A stretch of 64,000 nucleotides of DNA from Sphingobacterium corticibacter (GTDB lineage Bacteria; Bacteroidota; Bacteroidia; Sphingobacteriales; Sphingobacteriaceae): positions 310,001 to 374,000 of the forward strand of contig NZ_QDKG01000002.1 in NCBI RefSeq assembly GCF_003076635.1, in the 5' to 3' direction. This document shows positions 36,103-45,105 of this stretch, in pieces. A program made the translations under genes and the position numbers. The first letter of the stretch is position 1, and every line of letters begins with the position of its first letter. The notes beneath the pieces were generated by a model. The model was not told where the DNA came from. It searched no databases and saw nothing but the letters and a program-made list of their open reading frames with translations.

Positions 36103-37515
36103 ATGAAGAGAATATCTTGTATAGCCGGGTTTTGGCTATTCCTACACCTATTTGCTATGCATCAGCTGCAGGCGCAGTCGTTGCCGCGAGAAGCGCAATT
36201 GCGCAAAAACCAATTGGATTTTGTGAATTTAGGGTTCGGTATGTTCATCCACTACGGTATGCCGACCTTTATGGATCAAGATTGGTCAGATCCCAATGCA
36301 CCTTTATCCTTGTTTGATTCGCCAAAGCTTGATACAGACGGATGGGCTAAGGCTGCTAAATCGGCTAATATGACCTATGGCTGTTTGACGACTAAGCACC
36401 ATAGCGGGTTTCCTATTTGGGACACCAAAACTACAGATTACAACGTGATGAATACACCGCTAGGCAAAGATGTCGTCAAAGAGTTCACTGATGCCTTCCG
36501 GCAAAATAATTTGAGTGTGATGCTCTATTATTCTATTCTTGATACGCATCAAGGCATTCGCCCTAATCAAATAACGTCGCAACACATAGACATGATAAAA
36601 GCGCAGATCACCGAGCTGCTCACGCAATATGGCCAGATTGATGCTTTGGTGATTGATGGTTGGGATGCGCCTTGGTCGCGGATTTCATACGATGAAATTC
36701 CATTTGATGATATTTATTTCTTGGTGAAATCACTGCAACCGAATTGTCTTGTTATGGATCTGAATTCGGCCAAATATCCTGGCGATTTATTGTTTTACAC
36801 CGACATCAAATCCTACGAACAAGGCGCAGGGCAATTCATTTCCAAAGAACACAATAAGCTCCCTGCGATGGCCTGCTTGCCGCTTCAGCAAAATTGGTTT
36901 TGGAAACAGAGTTTTCCGACAACTCCTGTAAAAGAGGCGAAGAAATTGGTCGAAGAATTTATCATTCCTTACAATCAGGCATATTGTAACTTCATGCTCA
37001 ATGTGGCGCCAAATGCCGATGGCACGATCGATCAGAACGCCTTAGAAGCGTTGGTAGAGATTGGCAAGCATTATACCAATAGCACCAATTACAAAGAGCT
37101 GCCAGCTTATGAATATCCAATTACGGCTAGCAATATCGCCAAAGATGTAGTAAGCAACAGTAGCTGGAGCGATGATATGAATATTATGGATTTCGCGAAT
37201 GACGATAGCTTCAATAGTTCGTGGGTGTCCAATGCGGCAGATTCTGGCCAACCTTGGTATGAATTGACCTTTGATCGTTCTCAATCATTCAACACAATCG
37301 TCATTACCGAAGGTAAAAACCACCCTTCAAATTATGTGGTTACATTTCTAAAAGATGGCAAATGGCAACCGATTCAGTCTAAGCCGAGTGTACAAGGAAG
37401 GATCAATGTGTTTAGATTTGACGAAGTCATTGGTAACAAAATACGTTTGAACATCGAAAAAACGAAAGCACAAGCCGTATTGTCGGAAGTCGGAGTTTAC
37501 CTAGAAAGAAGGTAA
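36103..37515 (+). CDS. Secreted alpha-L-fucosidase (GH29) with C-terminal F5/8-type domain
   Basis: 470 residues with a signal peptide (cleaved near LQAQS). GH29 features: LGFGMFIHYGMPTF near the start, TTKHHSGFPIWDTKTTDY (about 96-113) and a predicted nucleophile D185 in ALVIDGWDAPW. Residues about 330-470 look like a discoidin/F5/8 carbohydrate-binding module, attaching the enzyme to sugar. It would release L-fucose from host or plant glycans in the periplasm. It stands alone, far from the SusC/D pair, with its own terminator. Confidence 0.88.
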   Translation: MKRISCIAGFWLFLHLFAMHQLQAQSLPREAQLRKNQLDFVNLGFGMFIHYGMPTFMDQDWSDPNAPLSLFDSPKLDTDGWAKAAKSANMTYGCLTTKHHSGFPIWDTKTTDYNVMNTPLGKDVVKEFTDAFRQNNLSVMLYYSILDTHQGIRPNQITSQHIDMIKAQITELLTQYGQIDALVIDGWDAPWSRISYDEIPFDDIYFLVKSLQPNCLVMDLNSAKYPGDLLFYTDIKSYEQGAGQFISKEHNKLPAMACLPLQQNWFWKQSFPTTPVKEAKKLVEEFIIPYNQAYCNFMLNVAPNADGTIDQNALEALVEIGKHYTNSTNYKELPAYEYPITASNIAKDVVSNSSWSDDMNIMDFANDDSFNSSWVSNAADSGQPWYELTFDRSQSFNTIVITEGKNHPSNYVVTFLKDGKWQPIQSKPSVQGRINVFRFDEVIGNKIRLNIEKTKAQAVLSEVGVYLERR

Positions 37516-37537
37516 GTTTTTGATCGACAATACACAA

Positions 37538-37572
37538 TAACTAAGGCAATCTAAAATAGATTGCCTTAGTTA
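37538..37572. terminator. Terminator between fucosidase and aldo/keto reductase genes
   Basis: TAACTAAGGCAATCTA, loop AAA, TAGATTGCCTTAGTTA: a perfect 16-base stem serving two convergent genes. Confidence 0.85.
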
Positions 37573-37608
37573 TATAACGTAAAATGCGAATTCGAAACGC
37601 GCTATTCC

Positions 37609-38556
37609 CTATTTGCTTGCCGTGTCCAACAAATCCAGATCGGCAGAATCTAATTGCAGTGAAGTGCTGGATAAAATCTCTTTCAGCTGTTCCTTTGAAG
37701 TAGCACTGGCAATCGGTCCGCCAATATGCGGTTGAGCAGATAACCAAGCCAAAGCCACGGTGGCTGGTACGGTTTGGTGCTTTTCTGCAACCTTATCTAA
37801 AGCATGTAGAACTTTTAACCCTTGCTCGTTCAGATAGTTAGCCGCACCTTGCCCGCGCGGACTTTTATTGAAGTCTTCCTCGGAGCGGTATTTACCGGTC
37901 AAGAAACCCGAAGCCAGAGCATAGTAAGGAAAAACGGTCAAGCCATGTTCGGCCACGATTGGTGCGTAGTCCGTCTCGTATCCTTTACGTTCTACTAAGT
38001 TGTACAATGGCTGCAAAGCTTGATATTTTGGAAGATTATTCTCTTCCGCGACTTTAAGCGATTCGCGCAGGCGATCTGGAGATATATTGGAGGCGGCGAT
38101 ATATCTGACTTTCCCGGCACGGATCAGCTCATCATAAGCTGCTAAAGTTTCTTCGATCGGAGTTTTCTCGTCGTCGTAATGCGTATAATAGAGATCTATG
38201 TAATCTGTTTGCAATCTGCGAAGTGATTTATCCACGCTTTCCAGAATATGCTTGCGACTGGTATTGATCTCGTTCACGCCAGTTGGCCCACCCACTTTGG
38301 TGGCAATGACAACTTTGTCGCGGTTGCCACGCCCTTTTAACCATTTCCCGATAATGGTTTCTGATTGCCCACCAACACCGCCATTCGCCCAATGCGAGTA
38401 CATATCTGCAGTATCAATAAAGTCAAATCCTGATTCGGTATAGGCATCCAATAGCTCAAAAGACTGTTTCTCGTCTAGTGTCCATCCAAAAACATTACCG
38501 CCTAAATTAAAACGGGCTACCGCTATGTCTGTATTTCCAATTGTTACTTTTTCCAT
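37609..38556 (-). CDS. Aldo/keto reductase
   Basis: 315 residues, normal length. The catalytic tetrad can be placed: Asp in FDFIDTADMY, Tyr in the same loop (ADMYSHW), Lys in VVIATKVGG and His in DLYYTHYDDEKTP. NADPH-binding residues lie in the C-terminal FPYYALASGFLTGKYR stretch. It reduces aldehydes or ketones in the cytoplasm; the MYSHWA..GGQSETIIGKWL pattern is that of the AKR11/12-like YajO/Tas group. Substrate not predictable. Confidence 0.93.
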   Translation of the reverse strand: MEKVTIGNTDIAVARFNLGGNVFGWTLDEKQSFELLDAYTESGFDFIDTADMYSHWANGGVGGQSETIIGKWLKGRGNRDKVVIATKVGGPTGVNEINTSRKHILESVDKSLRRLQTDYIDLYYTHYDDEKTPIEETLAAYDELIRAGKVRYIAASNISPDRLRESLKVAEENNLPKYQALQPLYNLVERKGYETDYAPIVAEHGLTVFPYYALASGFLTGKYRSEEDFNKSPRGQGAANYLNEQGLKVLHALDKVAEKHQTVPATVALAWLSAQPHIGGPIASATSKEQLKEILSSTSLQLDSADLDLLDTASK

Positions 38557-38685
38557 CTTTTATCTCTTATAAATGATTGATGTACTCAAGTTCAAGATTT
38601 ATCACCGATATGCATGGGTTACTAAGCACATTTTTATGTCAAAAAATAAGCTCCAAGGACAAAGGTCCGTTCAAATGTGTTGGAA

Positions 38686-39177
38686 TCAAGCATTAACTAC
38701 GTCTCTTAAATCATTTAAATTGAGCGGTCTGGTATACATTTCTAGAGATCCATCTGCTTTTGTCGGCCAAAGTTCTTGAGGTTTATCCCAATACAATTCC
38801 ACGCCATTGCCATCTGGATCATCTAAATATATAGCTTCAGAAACGCCATGATCGCTAGCTCCTGTCAAAGAATAGTTGGCTTCTTTCAAGCGATTCAAGA
38901 TCATGGCCAAATCTTTCCTAGTCGGATACAAGATCGCGGTATGATACAGTCCAACACCATCAGGAGACGCGGGTGGAAAACCTTTGCTGTGCCATGTATT
39001 CAAACCAATATGATGATGGTAGCCGCCGGCTGAAATAAATGCGGCCTGATCGCCATACATCGTCGTGATTTCAAAACCTAATAATCCGTGATAAAAATCT
39101 AGTGCGCGCTTAAGATCGGATACTTTCAAATGCACGTGACCAATACACGTCTGCGCAGGTATTTTATACTTTTCCAT
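38686..39177 (-). CDS. VOC-superfamily glyoxalase/dioxygenase-like protein
   Basis: 163 residues forming two beta-alpha-beta-beta-beta modules: the first with HVHLKVSDLKRALDFYHGLLGF, the second with YHTAILYPTRKDLAMILNRL and the metal-ligand end DDPDGNGVELYWD. This is the CatE-like subset resembling catechol-2,3-dioxygenase. His in the first strand, His in YHT and Glu in VELYWD are the likely metal ligands. Single gene next to an aldo/keto reductase on the same strand 129 bases away. Confidence 0.88.
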   Translation of the reverse strand: MEKYKIPAQTCIGHVHLKVSDLKRALDFYHGLLGFEITTMYGDQAAFISAGGYHHHIGLNTWHSKGFPPASPDGVGLYHTAILYPTRKDLAMILNRLKEANYSLTGASDHGVSEAIYLDDPDGNGVELYWDKPQELWPTKADGSLEMYTRPLNLNDLRDVVNA

Positions 39178-39552
39178 ATATCTTCTTTTATATTTAGTTC
39201 TTTAACAATAGGGTTGCCCCGTTTTCGCTAAATAAAAATACTAGAATAGGTGCTTGTCTTTGACAGCTTAATGCAATTTTCCGTGTCAATCCATAGTTCA
39301 AAGATTGCCTTAGCCTCGTGCCTCGGCTTCGGAAGGACGAAATCACAGTTCATCGCGCGGAGGCACGACAACGCGATCTATCATCCTGCAAAAGACTATC
39401 GAAAGAAAGATACTACAACAAAAAACACACTTCAAGCAGACTCGAAGTGTGTTAGAAGGAGGCAACGTTACCTCTTAAATTTTTTCTACCAACGTGCAGA
39501 TTAGCTCCGAAATCTGGTACACATATTTCATAATCAAGATGATCATCTGATG
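39178..39552. other. Intergenic region, 375 bases
   Basis: Holds the promoter region of the VOC gene and, at its right end, the terminator of the GIN-like lipoprotein operon (39418-39453). I find no coding frame or RNA with convincing features in it. Confidence 0.6.
39418..39453 (-). terminator. Terminator of the GntR/ABC operon
   Basis: On the minus strand AACACACTTC pairs with GAAGTGTGTT and is followed by TTTTTTG, 100 bases after the lipoprotein stop. Confidence 0.7.
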
Positions 39553-40344
39553 CTAATTGGTAAGGTTGAGATGCACATTCTGACCAACAAATTCTTTACG
39601 AAAGTACTTTTGATCGCCAGATACATTTAGCAACCCAATTTGGTTGTTTTCGTCGTATCGTATGGATGAAACGTTACTTTTACCCACCAATTTCACAGTC
39701 ATCGTATCTACTTTGAGGTTTTGTGAATAACGCAACAAACCGTCCTGAAGATTCGCATTTACCTGTTCCACAGAATAGTTATCTATAAAAGCTCTTGATT
39801 TTCCAGAAATTACAAAGCGAAGATTGGGAATCACCCGTTGAATCGTATCTTCTTCCCCTCGGTAGGGCGGCCCTAAAGTAAGATCACTTCCTCCAAGAAT
39901 GTTTAATTGCATATCATTCATCAAGTCTTCGGCAATTGATGCGGATAGTTTAGACTGATTAACAGTTAAGTCGCGAATGGGGTTAGGAACATCTAAAATA
40001 AGGTAAAATCCATCTTTATTGAGTTGCTTCAAGTATAATGTATCATTCTTCACCTCCATCTTCAAATCTTTGGTCGAGACGTTCCACGCTTTTACCGTGT
40101 CCGACTGGCTCTTATTGACATGTAGAGATATCCGCTTATCTTGACCATCGACATGGATATAGTGAAAGCGTTCTAAGACCTTTTCCCCTTGGTCGCGATT
40201 AAAATGTTCTGCCCAAAATCTAGACATAAAATCGGCGGGCTTGTTTTCATGATTATATTTGATCAGGCCAACAAGTTGTGGGACACAAGCCACCAAAAGC
40301 AGTAGTGCTAAGGTGCTTGCGAATAAAATATGTGATGTTTTCAT
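39553..40344 (-). CDS. GIN-domain-like (DUF2807-type) lipoprotein
   Basis: 263 residues. The N-terminus is a signal with a possible lipobox at C20 (LLVAC). The body is a beta-helix-like repeat: FHYIHVDGQDKRISLHVNKSQ, then strands with SGKSRAFIDNYSVEQVNANLQDG, resembling the GIN/DUF2807 fold common in Bacteroidota as surface-anchored putative adhesin heads. It is last in the ABC-permease-GntR operon and would therefore be repressed by the GntR protein. Confidence 0.65.
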   Translation of the reverse strand: MKTSHILFASTLALLLLVACVPQLVGLIKYNHENKPADFMSRFWAEHFNRDQGEKVLERFHYIHVDGQDKRISLHVNKSQSDTVKAWNVSTKDLKMEVKNDTLYLKQLNKDGFYLILDVPNPIRDLTVNQSKLSASIAEDLMNDMQLNILGGSDLTLGPPYRGEEDTIQRVIPNLRFVISGKSRAFIDNYSVEQVNANLQDGLLRYSQNLKVDTMTVKLVGKSNVSSIRYDENNQIGLLNVSGDQKYFRKEFVGQNVHLNLTN

Positions 40345-40355
40345 TTTTTCTTTCT

Positions 40356-40709
40356 TTATCGGTTTTGATAATAGGTATTCACTTCTTCGATGCTGATGTC
40401 CAACAGATCCATTGTTCGAAACACCAGCGTCAACTCTTCGTTAAGGAAGTGGTCTTTTCGTGTTTTCAAGATCAGCGCTTTGGCGGAGTTGCTCGCAAAA
40501 AAACCAATACCTCGTTTATTGTAGATTATTTCTTGCTGCTGCAAGTGATCGTAAGCCCGCATCACGGTATTCGGATTCACTTCGAGATCTGACGCCAAAT
40601 CACGCACGGATGGAATTTTTTCCTCTGCTCGCCATTCTTCGAGCAGAATCCGATCCATCGCGTACTCCCCGATTTGGAGATAAATCGCCTTTTCGTTATT
40701 AAATTGCAT
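40356..40709 (-). CDS. GntR family (YtrA-like) transcriptional regulator
   Basis: 117 residues from the ATG at 40709, which follows the permease stop by one base; the longer frame overlaps that gene. A winged helix (AIYLQIGEYAMDRILLEEWRAEEKIPSVRDLASDLEVNPNTVMRAYDHLQQQEII) is followed by only ~40 residues, the short tail typical of the YtrA subfamily. YtrA repressors control ABC exporter operons, exactly the context here. The operator at the operon start has matching half-sites. Confidence 0.92.
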   Translation of the reverse strand: MQFNNEKAIYLQIGEYAMDRILLEEWRAEEKIPSVRDLASDLEVNPNTVMRAYDHLQQQEIIYNKRGIGFFASNSAKALILKTRKDHFLNEELTLVFRTMDLLDISIEEVNTYYQNR

Positions 40710-40710
40710 A

Positions 40711-41517
40711 TTAATAAATCTCCTTTTCTCTAAGTTTGAAATAGGTGGTAACGACCACACCAATCGCTACGATGCTAAATAATACCACCATCGCATTGAA
40801 CGAAATCTCTGAGGTATCAAATCGATAATTGACATTCCGATACAACGCCTCGAACACTTTAAATGCCACGTAAAAGAATACAAGCAACATGAGCGCAAAA
40901 AGCGGAATACTGTACTTGCGGAAGAAGATGGTAGAAAGCTGATACAAACAGGCAAAACTCAATGACAGAATCGACACCACGGTGTAAATCTCTCGTTCTG
41001 AAGTGGCGAAGTACGTTCTATTTTCATAGGTGTAGTATAGGTCTCCTACACTTTCTCTATAGGCGATCACATCATCCAAATACATGGATTTCATGATGGA
41101 TGTAAACATCAAATCCATAACAAAGAAGGAAAGTAGAATCCCAAAAATAATCACCAGATTTCCAACCCACAACGTGACCATGCGCTCGCCACGGCTTACC
41201 GGCGTCATGGTGCCGTACACCGTTTTGGTTAATAGCTTGAAATAAGGAATAGTACAAAGTATGATGTATAACGGTATCGTAAAAAGTATGAGCTCTTTGT
41301 TTTGCCGACCATTGTAATTGGCCAACATTTCGGCAAAAGAGTTGCTATCTGGATATGTCCGGAAAAAGAGTTGGTTGAATAGCGGTGTGCCATACCAAAA
41401 CATCGCCAAGAGATACAATACCACTACCACCACCGGAATGCTAATAAGCTTACTTTTATTCAGTAAGCAATATTCGGTTAAGGTCGTCTTTAGTCTTTTT
41501 AAATTTATGTTTTTCAT
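40711..41517 (-). CDS. ABC transporter permease
   Basis: 268 residues, six predicted membrane helices, the first preceded by a basic N-terminus (KNINLKRLKTTLTEYCLLNKSK). No signature names a substrate. Its position between the ATPase and the GntR repressor, with gaps of one base, makes it the membrane half of the exporter. YtrA-type operons respond to cell-wall-active compounds in Bacillus; whether that is so here is unknown. Confidence 0.82.
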   Translation of the reverse strand: MKNINLKRLKTTLTEYCLLNKSKLISIPVVVVVLYLLAMFWYGTPLFNQLFFRTYPDSNSFAEMLANYNGRQNKELILFTIPLYIILCTIPYFKLLTKTVYGTMTPVSRGERMVTLWVGNLVIIFGILLSFFVMDLMFTSIMKSMYLDDVIAYRESVGDLYYTYENRTYFATSEREIYTVVSILSLSFACLYQLSTIFFRKYSIPLFALMLLVFFYVAFKVFEALYRNVNYRFDTSEISFNAMVVLFSIVAIGVVVTTYFKLREKEIY

Positions 41518-41518
41518 C

Positions 41519-42361
41519 TTACAGGTTAGCTTTAGTTGGTTTTACGCGGTTTACTAAACTAGGGTCGGCAGATAGTGCATTGAAGAAAAATTCGATATCG
41601 AATTGGCTCTCCTCATTACGGAGGTTATCGATCAAACTCAGTGTTCCGTGCATACTCTTTTCGGAATAGATTGCTCCCTCTGCATCGCTAGGATTATTTG
41701 ATATGTAAAAACTATCTTGAAGTGCATTGATGCTTTGGTCTAAGATCAGTTTGCTATGGTTGAGTACGAGTAAATGATCGATTAGATGATGGATATCGCG
41801 GATTTGATGTGTTGATATGATTAAGATCCGCTCGTCGGTGACGTATTTCGCAATGATCTTACGGAATTGTGTTTTCGAGGGAATGTCGAGCCCGTTCGTC
41901 GGCTCATCCATCAAGATGATATTGGCGTTAGTCGCAAGCCCAAAAGCAATATTTACTTTTTTTACTTGGCCAAAGGAAAGGCTCTTAATATTTTTGCGAA
42001 CATCAATCTGAAAGGTCTCTAATAATGAATCAAAATATTGCGCATCAAACTTAGGGTACAAAGCACCATAAACCTCCTGAAACTGACGAATCTTCCAATC
42101 TGGCAATTCGGCCTGATCGGTCACGAAGTATATGTCAGATAAAAATTCGACTTCACGTTGCTTAGGCTGTAATCGATCGATTTCAATAGTTCCTTTTCGG
42201 GGAAAGAGTAAACCGCCAATGTTTTTGAGTAACGTTGTTTTACCTACGCCATTTAACCCTAATAATCCATAGATATGCCCGGGCTGCAATTGTGTCGTGA
42301 TATTTTCCAATATGGGAACACCCTTCCGGTAGTGATAACAAACATTTTTTAGGTTAATCAT
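41519..42361 (-). CDS. ABC transporter ATP-binding protein
   Basis: 280 residues. Walker A GLNGVGKTT (35-43), signature SLSFGQVKKVNIAFG, Walker B NIILMDEPTNGLD, and H-loop ISTHQ. First gene of the ABC-permease-GntR-lipoprotein operon; the stop is one base before the permease start. The C-terminal ~70 residues extend past the usual fold and may contact the permease or a regulator. Confidence 0.94.
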   Translation of the reverse strand: MINLKNVCYHYRKGVPILENITTQLQPGHIYGLLGLNGVGKTTLLKNIGGLLFPRKGTIEIDRLQPKQREVEFLSDIYFVTDQAELPDWKIRQFQEVYGALYPKFDAQYFDSLLETFQIDVRKNIKSLSFGQVKKVNIAFGLATNANIILMDEPTNGLDIPSKTQFRKIIAKYVTDERILIISTHQIRDIHHLIDHLLVLNHSKLILDQSINALQDSFYISNNPSDAEGAIYSEKSMHGTLSLIDNLRNEESQFDIEFFFNALSADPSLVNRVKPTKANL

Positions 42362-42372
42362 ATTATCAGATT

Positions 42373-42398
42373 TAGTGTATTAGTATAATAGTACACTA
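42373..42398. promoter_or_regulatory. YtrA-type operator of the ABC/GntR operon
   Basis: TAGTGTA (42373-42379), 12-base spacer, TACACTA (42392-42398): a perfect 7-base inverted repeat 12 bases upstream of the operon's first codon. The AGTGTA/TACACT half-sites equal those I recall for Bacillus YtrA, where the spacer is 13. The GntR protein encoded in the operon is the expected repressor. Confidence 0.7.
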
Positions 42399-42618
42399 CA
42401 AATGTGTGTATCTTTTAAAAGAATACCAAATTATTTTTTATTTTCTCGGTGAATATTCGGTGAACCTCTAAGAAATTAAGACACTCACGTTGCTTTGAGG
42501 TCGTAATAGCGGCTATGACATTATACTACCCTGAGGTTCATTGCATCAAAAAACGGCTTAAATCTAGGTTCTGATATATTACGCGCCTCCAAATCGTATG
42601 GGAAAGTCTATAAACGAC

Positions 42619-42646
42619 AAAAGCTCGCAATTTCTTGCAAGCTTTT
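42619..42646 (-). terminator. Probable terminator of tRNA-Glu
   Basis: AAAAGCTCGCAA and TTGCAAGCTTTT form a stem with one mismatch around TTTC, 22 bases past the tRNA 3' end on the minus strand. The trailing T run is poor. Confidence 0.5.
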
Positions 42647-42670
42647 GTATGATTTTAACCTCTCGGCTGG

Positions 42671-42742
42671 TAGCCCGTAGGGGAATCGAACCCCTGTTTC
42701 CAGAATGAAAATCTGGCGTCCTAACCCCTAGACGAACGGGCC
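42671..42742 (-). tRNA. tRNA-Glu (anticodon TTC)
   Basis: Cloverleaf on the minus strand: acceptor GGCCCGT/ACGGGCT with discriminator A, anticodon stem CCAGA/TCTGG with loop TTTTCAT (anticodon TTC), T arm CAGGGG-TTCGATT-CCCCT. The three bases after the discriminator (42670-42668) read CCA, so CCA is encoded or coincidental. Confidence 0.94.
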
Positions 42743-42804
42743 ATTCTTTTTTGGTGTTGCAAATATAAGGGCTTTATCGAATTTGCCAAAATAAAAACCA
42801 CTTC

Positions 42805-42829
42805 AAAAAAGTAACTCACTAATAGTGAG
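42805..42829 (-). terminator. Terminator of purD
   Basis: On the minus strand CTCACT-ATT-AGTGAG is followed by TTACTTTTTT, 11 bases past the purD stop. Confidence 0.65.
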
Positions 42830-42839
42830 AATATTTTAT

Positions 42840-44117
42840 TTAAATAATATCGAAACCGATGTCTGTACGGAAGTATTTCCCTTCGTAAAAAATACGTCCC
42901 GCATCTGCTGTGGCCTGCTGCAGCGCAGTAAATAAGTCATCCTGCAATGTCGTTACCGCAATTACACGTCCACCAGCAGTCACGACCTCACCCGCCTCAT
43001 TAACTGTAGTGCCTGCATGAAATACAATCGATTCTTTCACATTTTCGATATTGGAGATCACTTTGCCCGATTCGTAATCACCTGGATAACCACCAGAAAC
43101 CATCATCACGGTAACAGCCGTTTTAGGACTTACCGAGAATGAGCGTTCAGAAAGATTGCCTTCGGCTACGCCAGAAAATAAGTCTACTAAATCTGCTTCG
43201 ATGCGTGGCAATACCGATTCTGTTTCCGGATCACCTAAGCGCACATTGTACTCGATCACATAAGGATCGCCTGCCATATTCATCAAGCCGATGAAAATAA
43301 AACCTTTATACGGGATGCCGTCTTTTTTCAAGCCGTCGATTGTTGGTTTGATCACACGTTCTTCTACTTTACTAAGGAACGCTTCGTCTGCAAAGGGAAC
43401 TGGAGAAATAGACCCCATACCTCCGGTATTTAGTCCTGTATCGCCTTCGCCGATGCGTTTATAATCTTTCGCTGATGGCAAAACTTTGTAAGATTCTCCG
43501 TCTGTCAAGACGAAAACCGAAAGTTCAATTCCTGTCAAAAACTCTTCGATCACGACTGTACTACTGGCTTCGCCAAATTTAGCGTCTGCCAACATAGCCG
43601 TTAATTCAGCTTTGGCATCCTCCAATGTTTCGCAAATTAATACGCCTTTCCCTGCTGCCAAGCCATCTGCTTTCAATACGATTGGCAATGATTGGTATTC
43701 TAAATAGGTCAGTCCATCAGCTAAGGTGCTCTTGTCAAAAGAGCGTGATGCCGCCGTTGGAATATGATGGCGCGCCATAAATTGCTTAGAGAAATCTTTC
43801 GATCCTTCTAATTGCGCTCCCTGTTGCTGCGGCCCAATAACTGGGATATGCTTTAAATCTTCTCTTCCCAAGAAGTAATCATGAATACCTTTTACCAAAG
43901 GCTCTTCGGGTCCGACAATGACCATGTTAATTCCATTCTCCAAAGCGAATGCCGCGATGCCATCAAAGTCGGTGACTTTCAATGGTACATTTTGACCATA
44001 TTCTGTCGTTCCAGCATTTCCAGGAGCGATAAATAACTGACTTAACTTCGGACTTTGGGAGATCTTATAGGCAAGGGCAGATTCTCTTCCGCCAGATCCA
44101 ATGATTAAAATATTCAT
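42840..44117 (-). CDS. purD: Phosphoribosylamine-glycine ligase (GAR synthetase)
   Basis: 425 residues, full length. It joins glycine to phosphoribosylamine with ATP in purine synthesis. Family features: N-terminal MNILIIGSGGRESALAYKI, ATP-grasp signatures LKADGLAAGKGV and NTGGMGSISPVPF, and the end VIEYNVRLGDPETESVLPRI. The promoter element TATCTTTG ends four bases before the ATG. This 5' end coincides with the left edge of the accessory island: the promoter and first codons are repeated at 54645-54715. Confidence 0.98.
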   Translation of the reverse strand: MNILIIGSGGRESALAYKISQSPKLSQLFIAPGNAGTTEYGQNVPLKVTDFDGIAAFALENGINMVIVGPEEPLVKGIHDYFLGREDLKHIPVIGPQQQGAQLEGSKDFSKQFMARHHIPTAASRSFDKSTLADGLTYLEYQSLPIVLKADGLAAGKGVLICETLEDAKAELTAMLADAKFGEASSTVVIEEFLTGIELSVFVLTDGESYKVLPSAKDYKRIGEGDTGLNTGGMGSISPVPFADEAFLSKVEERVIKPTIDGLKKDGIPYKGFIFIGLMNMAGDPYVIEYNVRLGDPETESVLPRIEADLVDLFSGVAEGNLSERSFSVSPKTAVTVMMVSGGYPGDYESGKVISNIENVKESIVFHAGTTVNEAGEVVTAGGRVIAVTTLQDDLFTALQQATADAGRIFYEGKYFRTDIGFDII

Positions 44118-44177
44118 CTAGCAAAGATAGTGAACTGATAGATAGTATCTAAATCCTTTCAGATAATAGTTTAAATG
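44110..44177. repeat. Left copy of the imperfect direct repeat bounding the island (attL-like)
   Basis: Begins with a 16-base block, ATATTCATCTAGCAAA, identical to 54645-54660 and in the same orientation; by hand alignment 40 of the first 50 positions match, and ATAGTTT-A-AATG recurs at the far end. It contains the purD start codon (44115-44117) and promoter -7 element (44122-44129). Confidence 0.7.
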
Positions 44178-44347
44178 GGGTTTCGTTTCTTCTTGATAAC
44201 TCTTGTTTTCCCATTTTTGCAGATTATTTCTAGTAGATTTCTAGTAAATCGAAATTTACCAGAAAATTATGATCTCCCACCCTTAAATAACCAATCGTTT
44301 ACTCATCTTATTCAGCTAAAAACTGTCCCTACAAAAAAAATTATTGA
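44118..44347. other. Left end of the island, non-coding
   Basis: After the repeat the only marked feature is TATTTCTAGTAGATT (44225-44239), identical to 54599-54613 near the right end. A 76-codon frame at 44175-44405 has an unlikely composition and is not supported as a gene. Confidence 0.5.
44122..44129 (-). promoter_or_regulatory. -7 element of purD
   Basis: TATCTTTG on the minus strand, four bases before the ATG. The right repeat carries the equivalent TATATTTG. Confidence 0.6.
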
Positions 44348-44980
44348 AGAAAAAAAATATATTTTAATGTTAATAATTGTACCGACATCAATATTGAAAC
44401 TATAAAAGCCTTTCTGATAAAACCTAATAGAACAGAGATGGCATCCTACAAAGATGGTGTGTATTATGAAAACGAAGTTCGATCGATCGTTTTCTATGAC
44501 AAAAAGAAAGAGCGTAAAAGAAAAGAAGATAAACCTGCATCCTTAGTAAATAGGGAACTCATAAGAGCCGAGTATCGACTTACAGAAAGAGATTCGATTG
44601 ACCGCTTTTTCAGTAGCAACAACTTTAAAATATCAACACTCCTAAATGACTATTATGATGTTATTGAAAAGGTTCGTAATGTTTTTACATCACTGCAGTG
44701 GATTAGCTCAAAAATCATCGATCCAAGATCGCTTTTAGAAGATCAAAATGTGAAGATGCAACTTATGGCGGTAGGGTTGGAATGTTCTGGTGGAAGATTG
44801 GAGGTAGAACAACTATTAGAGATAGCAAAGCAGGAGAATCCTAATTTATACAAGAACAAGATCATCAACCTTCGAAAATTCTTAATATCATTAGAGGGAA
44901 TGACATTTCCTCCGACGATAAACACAGAGATTGAGCAATTTCAAAAAGAGTTGGAAATGAGCTTTAAGAACGTGGCATAA
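44348..44980 (+). pseudogene. C-terminal remnant of a rolling-circle replication-initiator-like protein
   Basis: An ATG at 44438 gives 180 residues, but the same frame is open from 44348 (after TGA at 44345) and reads sensibly, ...IETIKAFLIKPNRTE, into it, so the N-terminal half seems lost. The stretch VYYENEVRSIVFYDKKKER and LIRAEYRLTER resembles the middle of phage gene II/X-type and related rolling-circle initiators, where a Lys/Glu-rich FYDK box is followed by an LRxEYRL strand; full-length proteins are about twice as long. The catalytic Tyr region would be upstream and is missing. It lies next to the island's left end. Assignment is by eye, moderate certainty. Confidence 0.45.
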
Positions 44981-45105
44981 GGTAAATAGAGATCGACCAT
45001 TTCAAACACAACATAAACTCCCGTACATAAAATTATTGTTTAAATATATTATGAATATTTTATATAAATTTCTATATTGAAGGAATATATCTAAATATAC
45101 CTATT

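Larger units (their letters stand above)
42362..42667. other. Region between the ABC operon and tRNA-Glu
   Basis: About 300 bases containing the YtrA-type operator (42373-42398) and the likely terminator of the tRNA (42619-42646). A short direct repeat (CGGTGAA twice, around 42445-42462) is also present. Nothing coding is visible. Confidence 0.55.

Noticed and set aside
44175..44405. 76-codon frame at the left end of the island
   Set aside because: Composition is that of AT-rich non-coding DNA, with no ribosome binding site, and it overlaps the rep-like remnant in a different frame.
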